Positions 49,558 to 58,231 of a DNA stretch of 64,000 bases are shown piece after piece. Positions within the stretch are counted from its first letter, which is position 1; the number at the start of each line of letters is the position of its first letter. The translations under genes and the position numbers were made by a program. The notes below the pieces were generated by a model. It was not told where the DNA came from. It did no database searches and saw only the letters and a program-made list of their open reading frames with translations. This DNA is from Pseudomonas fluorescens (GTDB taxonomy: Bacteria > Pseudomonadota > Gammaproteobacteria > Pseudomonadales > Pseudomonadaceae), in the NCBI RefSeq assembly GCF_003732425.1, contig NZ_MOBX01000013.1, forward strand, positions 932,026-996,025, read 5' to 3'.

Positions 49558-49631
49558 AACTGCGTACATAGGCAGCAATCGCCGATCGACAATGCTAACG
49601 TGGCCTACCCTCAACGGACGGAGACACCTGC

Positions 49632-50408
49632 GTGCTGATCCTCAAACTGCTGCTGATTCCCGGATTTCTGCTGCTGATTTCCCTGGCGGGCAAACGCTGG
49701 GGACCAAGCGTGGCCGGATGGCTGTCTGGATTGCCGGTGGTGGTCGGGCCGATTCTGTTTTTCCTCGCCATCGAGCAGGGTCCCGCGTTTGCCGCACAAT
49801 CGGCGGTGGCCGCGTTATCGGCGATGTTCGCGATGATTGCGTTCTGCATCACCTACGCGCAGATGGCGCAGCGGGCGAACTGGCCGTTGGCGCTGACGGT
49901 GTCGCTGTCAGTGTGGGCCGTGATCGCTTGGGTGTTGTCGCTGATCCCGGCGTCGCTGCCGTTCTCGGTGGCAGCAGCGGCGGTTGCGCTGTTGGCATCG
50001 CCGTACCTGTTTCCCACGGTGCAACCGGTGCTCAGCGGCCCGGCGCCGAAGTCGGACAAGCTGATCTGGCGGATGATCGCCGGCGCCGCGTTGACGCTGG
50101 TGGTGACCATGCTCGCCAGCACCGTCGGCGAGCGCTGGAGCGGTTTGCTCGCGGTGTTCCCGGTGCTCGGCAGTGTGATGGCGGTGTTCTCGCAACAGAC
50201 CCGCGGCCCGGCGTTTACCGCCGCATTGTTGCGGGCGACGGCAACCGGGATGTATTCGTTTTCGGCGTTTTGTCTGGTGTCGGCACTGACCTTGCCGACC
50301 ATGGGTCTGAGCGGATTTGCCGTGGGTGTGGCGGTGTCGGTGGCTATGCTCGGTGTGACGCGCAAACTGCTGGCCAGACCCGCCCTGGTAAAACAACCCC
50401 AGACTTGA
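49632..50408 (+). CDS. Integral membrane protein of unknown function
   Basis: A 258-aa protein with about eight hydrophobic segments and almost no charged loops. Segments such as GKRWGPSVAGWLSGLPVVVGPILFF and GERWSGLLAVFPVLGSVMAVFS look like two related halves, suggesting an internal duplication. I do not recognise a characterised family. The GTG at 49632 has GGAG eight bases upstream. Divergent from the chalcone-isomerase-like gene. Confidence 0.75.
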   Translation: MLILKLLLIPGFLLLISLAGKRWGPSVAGWLSGLPVVVGPILFFLAIEQGPAFAAQSAVAALSAMFAMIAFCITYAQMAQRANWPLALTVSLSVWAVIAWVLSLIPASLPFSVAAAAVALLASPYLFPTVQPVLSGPAPKSDKLIWRMIAGAALTLVVTMLASTVGERWSGLLAVFPVLGSVMAVFSQQTRGPAFTAALLRATATGMYSFSAFCLVSALTLPTMGLSGFAVGVAVSVAMLGVTRKLLARPALVKQPQT

Positions 50409-50414
50409 CATTAA

Positions 50415-50512
50415 CTGTGGCGAGGGAGCTTGCTCCCGCTGGGGTGCGCAGCGCGCCCATGCTTTTTTGGGTCTGCTTCGCAGTCCAGCGGGAGCAAGCT
50501 CCCTTGCCACAG
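50415..50512. repeat. REPIN (CTGTGGCGAGGGAGC type)
   Basis: Inverted pair downstream of the membrane-protein gene. Confidence 0.88.
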
Positions 50513-50605
50513 TGTGAATCATCTGTTCAGACGAGCCGGGCTGGAGTGACAGCGCTCTGCATGGGATGATCGCCCGCCCCGCGCGACCATCCTCCGGAGA
50601 TCCCC

Positions 50606-51163
50606 ATGTCATTGTTGAGCAAAAAAACCGTCGTCCTGCTGGTGACCGCCCTCGCCGGTTTCGGCGCCCTCCACGCGCAAGCAGCCAAGGAAAAAGCCAC
50701 CACCGAGAAGGTCTCGATGCTCGATGGCAAGTTCACCTTTGTGTTGCCCAAAGGTTTCGTCGCCGACCCGCTGCCGGCCAGCCCCACCGGTGCCAAGGGC
50801 ACGATGTACACCAACCAGTCGACCAAGACCGTGGTGATTGCTGCCGAAAACAAGATTCCCGAAGGCAACAACGTCAAGGACAACGACAGTGAGTTCCTTG
50901 ATGGCAGCGTTTCGGACTTCATCGATGCCCAACGCAAGGCCTTGCCGGACTTCAACAAACTCAGCGAAAAAAGCCTGACCCAGAAAGGCACCGGCCTGGG
51001 CTTGCGCCAGGTCGACAGCACCGCGACCCAGGGCGGTGGCCAGACCCTCAACACCACGCTGATGGCCGGCTCCGGCACGAAGATGGCGCTGGTGCAGGTG
51101 ATCTCCCGCGCCAGCGACAAGAAGGGTCACGATGCCCTGGTGAAAACCATCCTCAAGGATTGA
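50606..51163 (+). CDS. Exported hypothetical protein
   Basis: A 185-aa protein with a clear signal peptide (LLVTALAGFGALHAQA). The mature part is soluble and mixed alpha/beta with no cysteine; KFTFVLPKGFVADPL and a TMYTNQSTKTVVIAAEN stretch look like the DcrB-type surface-protein fold, but this is a weak resemblance. A CGGAG ribosome site supports the start. Its last 11 bp overlap the convergent esterase gene. Confidence 0.75.
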   Translation: MSLLSKKTVVLLVTALAGFGALHAQAAKEKATTEKVSMLDGKFTFVLPKGFVADPLPASPTGAKGTMYTNQSTKTVVIAAENKIPEGNNVKDNDSEFLDGSVSDFIDAQRKALPDFNKLSEKSLTQKGTGLGLRQVDSTATQGGGQTLNTTLMAGSGTKMALVQVISRASDKKGHDALVKTILKD

Positions 51164-51869
51164 GTTGCTGCAACCAGCCGTTCAAGTCACGCAGCTCGGC
51201 CGCACTGATACTGTGGCCGACGCCGGGGTACGCATGAAACTGCGGTTGGTAACCCAGTTTCTGTAGCTGCGCATTGGCCTCGGTGCCATCGTGGTACGGC
51301 ACGCGATCATCGGCGGTGCCGTGGCCGATAAAGATATTCAGCGGCAACGGCTGCTGTCCGGCTTTGAGTTCAGCCTTCAACACTGGCAATAAGCGCCCGC
51401 TCAACGCGGCGATCCCGCCGACCGCCACTGGCGGCCGCAGCCCCACTTCGTAGGTCATCATCGCGCCCTGGCTGAAGCCGATCAGGTACACCTTGCTCGG
51501 GGTGGTGTGATATTTCTTCGCCGCTTGCGCGATAAAGTCGCGCAGTTTCTGGCCACTGACCTTCAGATCATCGGTCTCGCCGTTGTAGGCGCCTTCGCCT
51601 TTCTTGCGAAACCACTGGAAACGTCCTTCACCGAGCGACAGCGGCGCCTGCACCGACAGGTAGTTGTATTGCGCCGGGAGCTGAAATTTCATGCCGATCA
51701 GATCGGCTTCGTTACTGCCGTAGCCGTGCAGGAAAATCACCAGCGGACGCGCCTCGGCGTCGGCGTGAACCTGCTCGATGTACTTGAGCGGCAGATCGGA
51801 TTGCAGCGTGGTTTGCGCCTGCACGGCGCTGGACGCCAGCAGGGTCAACAGAGCAAACACCTTCAACAT
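51153..51869 (-). CDS. Exported phospholipase/carboxylesterase-type hydrolase
   Basis: A 238-aa alpha/beta hydrolase with signal peptide (cleavage after VQA). Catalytic triad: Ser in GFSQGAMM, Asp in TADDRVPYHDG and His in GVGHSIS. It belongs to the Abhydrolase_2 (phospholipase/carboxylesterase) group, here sent to the periplasm. Convergent overlap of 11 bp with the preceding gene. Confidence 0.87.
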   Translation of the reverse strand: MLKVFALLTLLASSAVQAQTTLQSDLPLKYIEQVHADAEARPLVIFLHGYGSNEADLIGMKFQLPAQYNYLSVQAPLSLGEGRFQWFRKKGEGAYNGETDDLKVSGQKLRDFIAQAAKKYHTTPSKVYLIGFSQGAMMTYEVGLRPPVAVGGIAALSGRLLPVLKAELKAGQQPLPLNIFIGHGTADDRVPYHDGTEANAQLQKLGYQPQFHAYPGVGHSISAAELRDLNGWLQQLNP

Positions 51870-51948
51870 AGAGCCTTCCTTTCACAGAGTGTCGGGTTCG
51901 GGGGGGAGCCTAACATCCTGCGGCGAGGATCCAAATTTGGTGTGATTG

Positions 51949-52035
51949 CTACTGGCCTCATCGCGAGCAGGCTCGCTCCTACATTTGGAATGCGTTCCCC
52001 TGTAGGAGTGAGCCTGCTCGCGATGAGGCCAGTAG
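51949..52035. repeat. REPIN with long perfect outer arms
   Basis: CTACTGGCCTCATCGCGAGC at the left pairs with its complement at the right; nearly the whole 87 bp can fold into one hairpin with a loop of about 17 bases. Confidence 0.9.
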
Positions 52036-52051
52036 CCCCAACGAAGATCCG

Positions 52052-53164
52052 TCAGTCGTTCGTCAACTTGCCCGTCCGAAACGCCACCCGCCCCGCCACT
52101 TTCGCCTGCCAGATCCCCGGCTCGGTATAACGCCCGCGATCCAGCGCAAACAACACGCCACTGGTGCCCGCGCGTACGGTGGTCACGCGATCCTGCAATG
52201 GATCGACCACCTCGAACACCGCATCGCCCTGCTCCACCCACTCGCCAGCATTGCGCAGGAAACTCACCACGCCATGGTGCGGCGCGAACAGGTATTCGGT
52301 GCCCTCGAACGGCAGACCTTCGCAGCACTCGCTTGGCGCCGCCGGCCACTCGCCGCTGATGAAACCCTGCTCCGCGAGGAATCCGAGGATCGCCTCACAA
52401 TTGGCCTGCGCCTGATCGACTCGAGTGTCGCCCATGCTGCCTAGCTCCAGCGTGGTCGCCAGATTCGCCGCCGGAATCGCGGCATTCGGGAATGCCCGCG
52501 CCAGACGCAACCACGGCGTCGAGCAGGATTCATCGAACGAGCTGCCGCCGGAATCTTCACACAGCAGCGCCACGCCGGCCTTCAACCGTGCCGCCAGCGA
52601 TTGCCACTGTGGCCAGTGCTGCGGCAGCGCGTACAAGTGAATCGCGGCGTCGAAATCACAGTGCAGATCAAGGGTGATGTCGGCATCGCAGGCATGGCGC
52701 AGCAGCAAGCGATGCAACGCTTCCAGTTGCGAAGCCGGGGCTGGCAAGTCATCGAAAACCTGGCCCATGGTTTGGCGGATCAGCGCCACGTTGGCCTCGG
52801 CATCCGCGCCCAGACGCTCACCGATCAACGCTCCGACCGGCGCGCTGAGTTCGACGAAGGCGCGGTTGAAATTCTTGCCGCTGCCCAGTTCAAAGCGGCC
52901 CATGTGCGCGCCTTGCACATGTTGATCGAGGCCGATCGGGTTGGCCACTGGCACCAGTTCGATCACGCCCTGCAAACGGCCTTGCTGTTCGAGTTGATTT
53001 AGGCGTTGCTTGAGTTCCCACGCGGTGCGCATGCCCGGCAGTTCATCGGCGTGCAGGCTGGCCTGGATGTACACCTTGCGGGTGCCCGCGCCGTAGCGGA
53101 ACACGCTGAGCGAGCGCTCGCTGCCCAAATGGCTCCAGGGCAGAACATGGTCGATGCGTTGCAT
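52052..53164 (-). CDS. Succinylglutamate desuccinylase/aspartoacylase-family protein
   Basis: A 370-aa zinc carboxypeptidase-like protein of the AstE/AspA family. Zinc motif HADELPGMRTA (His-x-x-Glu) near residue 38, and DLHCDFDAAIHLY with the third ligand. The C-terminal beta domain (VRAGTSGVLFALDRGRY) looks like a lipoyl-type fold. It resembles AotO, encoded in the arginine/ornithine transport operon of P. aeruginosa; here it lies downstream of an ArgT/AotJ-like binding protein but the permease genes are missing. Confidence 0.82.
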   Translation of the reverse strand: MQRIDHVLPWSHLGSERSLSVFRYGAGTRKVYIQASLHADELPGMRTAWELKQRLNQLEQQGRLQGVIELVPVANPIGLDQHVQGAHMGRFELGSGKNFNRAFVELSAPVGALIGERLGADAEANVALIRQTMGQVFDDLPAPASQLEALHRLLLRHACDADITLDLHCDFDAAIHLYALPQHWPQWQSLAARLKAGVALLCEDSGGSSFDESCSTPWLRLARAFPNAAIPAANLATTLELGSMGDTRVDQAQANCEAILGFLAEQGFISGEWPAAPSECCEGLPFEGTEYLFAPHHGVVSFLRNAGEWVEQGDAVFEVVDPLQDRVTTVRAGTSGVLFALDRGRYTEPGIWQAKVAGRVAFRTGKLTND

Positions 53165-53202
53165 GGGAAAATCTCCTCAATTTCCGGATCACACTGATCC
53201 CC

Positions 53203-53291
53203 TGTGGGAGCGAGCCTGCTCGCGAAAGCGGTGTGTCAGTAAAGCAAACATTGACTGACACGACGCCTTCGCGAGCAGGCTCGCTCCCACA
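53203..53291. repeat. REPIN (TGTGGGAGCGAGCC type)
   Basis: Inverted pair between the binding-protein gene and the desuccinylase-like gene. Confidence 0.9.
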
Positions 53292-53316
53292 AGGTTCTGT
53301 GGTTTTATCAGAGCGC

Positions 53317-53354
53317 AAAAAAAGTGGCCACCGCGCAAACGGGGCCACTTTTTT
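53317..53354 (-). terminator. Rho-independent terminator of the binding-protein gene
   Basis: AAAAAAAGTGGCC and GGCCACTTTTTT flank a short loop; T-runs on both strands make it potentially bidirectional. It argues that the gene at 53365 is transcribed alone. Confidence 0.88.
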
Positions 53355-53364
53355 CTACGGCGTA

Positions 53365-54144
53365 TTAATGGCCGTACACATCAAAGTCGAAGTACTTGTC
53401 CTGGACTTTCTTGTACTCGCCATTGGCGCGGATTTCGGTGATGGCTTTGTTGAATTGCTCGGCCAGCGCGGTATCGCCCTTGCGCACCGCAATGCCGGCG
53501 CCGCCGCCGAAGTACTTGGCGTCTTCGTAAGTCGGGCCAACGAATTCAAAACCTTTGCCGGCGTCGGTTTTCAGGAAACCGTCGCTCAGGTTGACCGAGT
53601 CGGCCAGCATCGCGTCGATACGGCCGGAAACCATGTCGAGGTTGGCTTCCTGTTGCGAGCCGTAACGCACCAGGTCGATCCCGGCTGGCACCAGCACTTC
53701 GGTGGCGTAACGGTCGTGGGTACTGGCACGCAGCACACCAACTTTCTTGCCCTTGAGCTCCGTCAGCGGGTCTTTGACACCGGAGCCTTCCTTCATCACG
53801 AAGCGCGCCGGGGTGTGGTAGTACTTGATGGTGAAATCGACGTTTTTCTTGCGGTCGTCGGTGATGGTCATCGACGACAGAATCGCGTCGATTTTCTTCA
53901 CTTTCAGCGCCGGGATCAGGCCATCGAATTCCTGCTCGACCCAGGTGCATTTGACTTTCATCTGCGCGCACAGTGCATCGCCGATATCGACGTCGAAACC
54001 GGTGAGTTTGCCGTCAGGGGTTTTCATCGAGAATGGCGGGTAGCCGGCTTCAATACCGATGCGGATCGGCTTGGCGTCTTCGGCCACAGCGGTCAGGGAC
54101 AACATCGACAGTGCCAGGGCACCGAACATCACTAGCTTCTTCAT
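53365..54144 (-). CDS. Basic amino acid ABC transporter substrate-binding protein
   Basis: A 259-aa periplasmic binding protein (SBP_bac_3) with signal peptide (cleavage after AVA). Family features: [18 protein letters not shown] opening, [32 protein letters not shown] and [16 protein letters not shown]. It resembles ArgT, HisJ and AotJ, so lysine, arginine, ornithine or histidine are likely ligands. It has its own terminator and no permease or ATPase gene beside it. Confidence 0.9.
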   Translation of the reverse strand: MKKLVMFGALALSMLSLTAVAEDAKPIRIGIEAGYPPFSMKTPDGKLTGFDVDIGDALCAQMKVKCTWVEQEFDGLIPALKVKKIDAILSSMTITDDRKKNVDFTIKYYHTPARFVMKEGSGVKDPLTELKGKKVGVLRASTHDRYATEVLVPAGIDLVRYGSQQEANLDMVSGRIDAMLADSVNLSDGFLKTDAGKGFEFVGPTYEDAKYFGGGAGIAVRKGDTALAEQFNKAITEIRANGEYKKVQDKYFDFDVYGH

Positions 54145-54395
54145 TTATAACTCCTGTGTGCGGAGGCTTTTATTGGCAGCTTTCGATTCAGCGTTCGGTC
54201 ATGGCCAATTGGCTATAAAAACCGAAGTGGCCGGCAGTCTATGGCGGCGCGCACAGGGTAAATTGTTTTTAAGCGACAAATACTTATGAAAGATCGGCGC
54301 ACCGATTGACCGGGGTCAACGGGTGCGTCGTCGTGGTGCAAAAGCTGTAGGACAGAACCTTATTTCGCGCAGGAAATCTGCGATTGAGTACCATT

Positions 54396-54490
54396 TGTGG
54401 CGAGGGAGCTTGCTCCCGCTCGGCTGCGCAGCAGTCGTCTATGCAGGGGGCCGCTGCGCGACCCAGCGGGAGCAAGCTCCCTCGCCACAG
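54396..54490. repeat. REPIN (TGTGGCGAGGGAGC type)
   Basis: Inverted pair in the 349-bp gap (54145-54493) between the binding-protein gene and the rhodanese gene. The rest of the gap is AT-rich and should contain the promoter of the binding-protein gene; nothing else is recognised. Confidence 0.88.
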
Positions 54491-54493
54491 GGA

Positions 54494-54922
54494 TCAGCAT
54501 TCGCAACCGATGGCGGTTTTGCCGACTGGCACCACGCTTAGTTGAAAACCTTCATCGAGCCATCCGGTAACGCCACCAATCATCTCCTTAACCGGGTAAC
54601 CCAGCGCCGCCAGTTTTACCGCCGCCTTATTCGCGCCGTTGCAATGTGGGCCGGCGCAATAGACCACGAACAGCGTGGTTTTCGGGTAGCCCGCCAGCTC
54701 CGCCGCGGTCAGCAACCGGTTCGGGATATTGATCGCGCCGGGCACATGCCCGCGCTCAAAGGCCAGCGGGCCGCGCACGTCGACCAGGACAAAATCAATC
54801 TCGCCGGCCTCTTGGCTGCTGAATACGTCGGAACAATCGGTTTCGAAGGTCAGACGATTGCTGAAGTGCATCAGGGCGATCGCCGACGGAGCGGCAGGGA
54901 TGTCGCGAACGAGGCTGGTCAT
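54494..54922 (-). CDS. Rhodanese-domain protein
   Basis: A 142-aa single-domain rhodanese. VLVDVRGPLAFERGHVPGAINIPN is the family front part; the active-site loop is VYCAGPHCNGANKAA with catalytic Cys, followed by GYPVKEMIGGVTGWLDEG. The loop with an extra Cys is a known variant. It ends in GCEC. Divergent from an FtrA-like regulator (101 bp), which probably controls it. Sulfur donor/acceptor unknown. Confidence 0.87.
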   Translation of the reverse strand: MTSLVRDIPAAPSAIALMHFSNRLTFETDCSDVFSSQEAGEIDFVLVDVRGPLAFERGHVPGAINIPNRLLTAAELAGYPKTTLFVVYCAGPHCNGANKAAVKLAALGYPVKEMIGGVTGWLDEGFQLSVVPVGKTAIGCEC

Positions 54923-55023
54923 GGGTGTTGCTCCTTTGTCTGTAGGGGGTTGAACAGACTTTATCGAGCGGCCGCTTGCGGCTACAGTGGCGCACAAGAC
55001 ACTCACCGGGAATTTTCCGCCAA

Positions 55024-55998
55024 ATGCCGACATCACCAGGTCTGGTCGCCATTCTGGCCTACGACGGCCTTTGCACATTCGAGTTCGGCATTGCCGTGGA
55101 GGTCTTCGGACTGACCCGGCCGGAGTTCGATTTCCCGTGGTACACCCACGCCATTGCGGCGGTCGATCAAGGTCCGATGCGCGCCTTGGGCGGGATTCAG
55201 GTGCTGGCCGATGGCGGTCTGGAATTGTTGGCCGAAGCGCGCACCATCATTATTCCTGGCTGGCGCGATCGCAACGCGGCAGTGCCTCCAGCATTGATCG
55301 ACGCGCTGTGCCAGGCCCATGCCCGGGGTGCGCGATTACTGTCGATCTGCTCCGGTGTATTTGTGCTGGCGGCCACCGGCTTGCTCGATGGCCACGGCGC
55401 CACCACCCATTGGCGTTACACGGCGGAACTGGCGCAGCGCTTCCCGGCAATCGCCGTCGATCCGGATGTGCTTTATGTCGACGCCGGGCAGTTGATCACC
55501 TCAGCCGGGAGCGCGGCCGGGATCGATGCCTGTCTGCATCTGGTGGCGCGGGACTTCGGCACGCAGATCGCCAACTCGGTGGCGCGGCGACTGGTGATGT
55601 CGCCGCAGCGTACTGGCGGTCAGGCGCAGTTTATTCCGACCCCGGTCAGCCCGACGCCGCGCAATGATCTTTCGCGGGTGATGCAGTGGGCGCGCGAGCG
55701 TTTGCATGAACCGCTGGAGGTGCGTGATCTGGCCAGTGAAGCGGCGATGAGTGAGCGCACGTTTCTACGGCGCTTTACCGAGGCCAGCGGGCAGTCGCCC
55801 AAGGCGTGGTTACAGCACGAACGGTTGGCGCGAGCGCGGGAGTTGCTGGAAAGCACACCGCACAACACCGAGCAGATTGCCGCGCGCTGTGGTTATCGGT
55901 CGGTAGAGAGTTTTCGCGTGGCGTTTCGCGGGGTGGTGGGGGTGCCGCCGTCGGTGTATCGGGAACGGTTTGGGCGGGGCGTGAGTGTCGGTTCCTGA
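55024..55998 (+). CDS. ftrA: FtrA-type AraC-family regulator with DJ-1/PfpI domain
   Basis: A 324-aa GlxA/FtrA-like regulator. N-terminal DJ-1/PfpI domain (LVAILAYDGLCTFEFGIAVE; SICSGVFVLAATGLLDG with the nucleophile-elbow Cys) and a C-terminal AraC HTH pair (LEVRDLASEAAMSERTFLRRF and NTEQIAARCGYRSVESFRVAF). Named by resemblance to FtrA, often beside a rhodanese gene as here. Confidence 0.85.
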   Translation: MPTSPGLVAILAYDGLCTFEFGIAVEVFGLTRPEFDFPWYTHAIAAVDQGPMRALGGIQVLADGGLELLAEARTIIIPGWRDRNAAVPPALIDALCQAHARGARLLSICSGVFVLAATGLLDGHGATTHWRYTAELAQRFPAIAVDPDVLYVDAGQLITSAGSAAGIDACLHLVARDFGTQIANSVARRLVMSPQRTGGQAQFIPTPVSPTPRNDLSRVMQWARERLHEPLEVRDLASEAAMSERTFLRRFTEASGQSPKAWLQHERLARARELLESTPHNTEQIAARCGYRSVESFRVAFRGVVGVPPSVYRERFGRGVSVGS

Positions 55999-56045
55999 GG
56001 TGATTTTCAGGATCTTTTGGCTCCCACCTGTTGGAATGCATTCCT

Positions 56046-56082
56046 CTGTGGGAGCGAGCCTGCTCGAGAAGGCGCCCGGTAA
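56046..56082. repeat. Single REP copy
   Basis: TGTGGGAGCGAGCCTGCTCG without an inverted partner, after ftrA. Confidence 0.8.
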
Positions 56083-56129
56083 AACGCAGCATCATTTAGA
56101 CATCAGCCACGAGGCTACAGCGCCTTGCG

Positions 56130-56420
56130 CCTTTGCCTACAACTACGCCAGAATCCGCCGGCTTGTGCGGCTTGGGGGCTGCCGGTAACTTGGTTCGCGT
56201 CACTGAATGTTCAGTGATCGGGTTTAGTCGCTCGGTGTCATCTCTAGCTAGCAAGCTGTTATTCAGTCTGGCATTTCCATGCCTGCACTCAATGGCGGCT
56301 ATGCGCAGGGCGCTTTCGAGCGCGCCGGTTTAGCTAGGAGGCCGGTCGACTAACCTGCGTATAGCTGCCACCCAATGTTTAGTCGCAAACGGTGTCAGCC
56401 TCATTGAGGTTTCCTAGCAT
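56130..56420 (+). other. Structured non-coding leader upstream of the DUF6124-type gene
   Basis: No convincing gene. Several hairpins can be drawn: CACTGAA-TG-TTCAGTG (56201-56216), GGCAT-TTCC-ATGCC (56270-56283) and GCGCT-TTCG-AGCGC with a stable UUCG loop (56310-56323). The phrase GTTTAGTCGC followed by GGTGTCA occurs twice, near 56223 and 56379. I recall similar DNA before other genes of this type in Pseudomonas, but cannot verify that here. Confidence 0.45.
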
Positions 56421-56801
56421 ATGTTCAAAATTACTCCAAATCCGCCCGAAACAGACGCGGAAATCGATCCAAATCCAACGTCCCCCTATTCCACACCGGG
56501 CTCCAGAAAACTCCACGAAGCCGCCGAGCGCGCCCTCGATCATTACCTGAAACCCACACCCCCAGCGCCACCACGCAGACCCAGCACCATGTTCCTCGTC
56601 GACCCCAACACAGGCGCCGAAGACCTCATGGCCCACGCCTGCGAATCCATGGCCTCGGCCAGCATCATGCTCAGCGACTTTGCCGCCCTGCTCGACTCGC
56701 CCTACCGCAACACCGTGCTCGGCATCCAGCAAGTGGTCATGCTCGGTGAACTCGCGGTCAACCGCGCCCTCGACAAAATCGACCCCGCGCTGAGGCAATA
56801 A
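56421..56801 (+). CDS. DUF6124-type small protein
   Basis: A 126-aa soluble protein. The N-terminal 60 residues are Pro-rich and probably disordered (FKITPNPPETDAEIDPNPTS), and the C-terminal half is helical (LMAHACESMASASIMLSDFAAL). It resembles a Pseudomonas-restricted family of unknown function that often occurs next to variable genes. It is followed two bases later by a small helical protein, suggesting one transcript. Confidence 0.72.
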   Translation: MFKITPNPPETDAEIDPNPTSPYSTPGSRKLHEAAERALDHYLKPTPPAPPRRPSTMFLVDPNTGAEDLMAHACESMASASIMLSDFAALLDSPYRNTVLGIQQVVMLGELAVNRALDKIDPALRQ

Positions 56802-56803
56802 CC

Positions 56804-57073
56804 ATGTCCAACAAAACAGATGCACAAGTCGTCGCGGCACTGGTGGCCATGGGCTTCAACGAGCGGGACGGACGCTGGGCACAGAACGCCTGCCTGGTGC
56901 TCATCGAAAGCGAACGCGAAACCATCGTCGCCTCCGCCGTCACCGCCCTCGCCCAACTCGATGAACTGGAAATCGACGCCGTGCTACCCGCACTGCGCCG
57001 CGTGACACGCCGGTTCCCCTCACTGCAAAGAACCGTGGCCGACACACTGGCCGAAATGGCGCACGCAGCCTGA
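56804..57073 (+). CDS. Small helical protein, HEAT-like, copy 1
   Basis: An 89-aa all-helical protein not assigned to a named family. It aligns with the 111-aa protein at 57664: shared are ALV-x-G, NE-x-D, WAQ, CL, ETIVA-x-A-x-TAL, and SLQ followed by DTL. The helix pairs look like one or two HEAT-type repeats. Being next to a bacteriocin locus, it may be an immunity or adaptor protein, but no partner toxin is beside it. Confidence 0.65.
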   Translation: MSNKTDAQVVAALVAMGFNERDGRWAQNACLVLIESERETIVASAVTALAQLDELEIDAVLPALRRVTRRFPSLQRTVADTLAEMAHAA

Positions 57074-57090
57074 TTGACCGCGTGATCGCT

Positions 57091-57187
57091 CTTCGCGAGC
57101 AGGCTCGCTCCCACAGGTGTTCGCGGTTACTCGCGGCATTCGAGTACACCGCCGTCCCAATGTAGGAGCGAGCCTGCTCGCGATGGC
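57091..57187. repeat. REPIN (mixed TGTGGGAGCGAGCC and TGTAGGAGCGAGCC)
   Basis: Inverted pair separating the first helical-protein gene from the frameshifted gene. Confidence 0.87.
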
Positions 57188-57239
57188 TTTCTTTCTGCAG
57201 ACGAATATCTGAAAGCGAAAACCCAGGAAGGCTTAAACC

Positions 57240-57655
57240 ATGAAGGAACATCCCCCCCGATTCCAAAGCTTCTCTTGTGTCTGGGATGCACTGGAAGACA
57301 CTCCGCAGGATGCCGCCAATATGCGCCTGCTGGCCAAGTTGAGGCGCACGCTTTCACGAGAGAACTCCCCCGTAAGACCAGCCACTTCGATGGATGAGGC
57401 AGACAGGAAGCTAAAGATGTTTGTATGGATTAGCGGTTTCTCAAAAGGTGACGACGAAGACGACACCTTAAAATACGAACTTACAGTTGGGGCGAAATTT
57501 GAACCGGCAGTCTTGGCTGCAATGGGTTGGAAAGCCTTGATGAAAGTCCTGACGGCGAATGGCTGCTGACACTCGATCAAGCTCAAAAAATCGGCATGGC
57601 GATTAACGAGAAACTGCCGTCGGAACTCGATCTTTTTATCGGTATCAGGGGTTAA
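57240..57655 (+). pseudogene. Frameshifted gene of unknown function
   Basis: The frame opened at 57240 stops at 57569 (109 aa), but the true C-terminus continues in another frame: LESLDESPDGEWLLTLDQ, then AQKIGMAINEKLPSELDLFI and a stop at 57653-57655. The switch is at GGGTTGG near 57524-57529; restoring one G gives one continuous product of about 138 aa. The N-terminal SCVWDALEDTPQDAANMRL recalls the start of small XRE-type antitoxin regulators, while the rest is unlike them. It could be a recent decay or a sequencing slip. The next gene starts eight bases after the restored stop. Confidence 0.65.
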
Positions 57656-57663
57656 CTTCGCCA

Positions 57664-57999
57664 ATGAGCCTCATCTATCAAGATCCATCCATAAGCTATG
57701 ACGAGGCCACAAGATTTTTTGCCAGCGGCACGGATGCAGACGTAAGCACCGCTCTCGTTTCCATAGGCTTGAATGAAACCGATCGAAACTGGGCTCAGGA
57801 CATCTGCCTGAAATACCTCACCAGCAAAACCGAAACAATTGTGGCCGCTGCGGCTACTGCACTCGGGCACATCGCTCGCCGACATGGCGAGGTGGATACT
57901 GAGACAGTCATTGCGGTACTCGAATCAGCCAAGCGAACCCATGCTTCGCTGCAAGGGATCATTGAAGACACGCTCGACGACATAGACGTATTCACCTGA
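57664..57999 (+). CDS. Small helical protein, HEAT-like, copy 2
   Basis: A 111-aa acidic helical protein, paralogous to the one at 56804 (ALVSIGLNETDRNWAQDICL against ALVAMGFNERDGRWAQNACL). Extra residues at the N-terminus (SLIYQDPSISYDEATRFF) distinguish it. Codon use is more AT-rich than copy 1, so they probably did not arise by a recent local duplication. The 232-bp gap before the pyocin gene shows no recognisable LexA or P-box. Confidence 0.68.
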   Translation: MSLIYQDPSISYDEATRFFASGTDADVSTALVSIGLNETDRNWAQDICLKYLTSKTETIVAAAATALGHIARRHGEVDTETVIAVLESAKRTHASLQGIIEDTLDDIDVFT

Positions 58000-58231
58000 T
58001 CTCCCAAGGAAGCTTCAGTCATCTTCGAAATTCAAAAAATCATTGATTCATAATGGTGAAGATAGCCCGGAGCCACCATTCAAAGCCCCTCCAGAACCCT
58101 TTATCCTTCGCCCCCCGTTAGAAAACGACATGGAATACAGGGAGTTTTCGGCACAGCATTTGAGACCTTAGCTCCCAAAGAGCTACTGCCCAGTTAGAGA
58201 CTGGAACCCCAAGGACGAACAAGGATGATTC

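Noticed and set aside
56133..56333. Short open frames in the region before the DUF6124-type gene
   Set aside because: No ribosome site and no sensible protein composition; hairpins explain the region better.
58000..58231. P-box or LexA site upstream of the pyocin gene
   Set aside because: Only isolated ATTG and CTG words are present; no CTG-N10-CAG pair or repeated ATTG-N-GT pattern.
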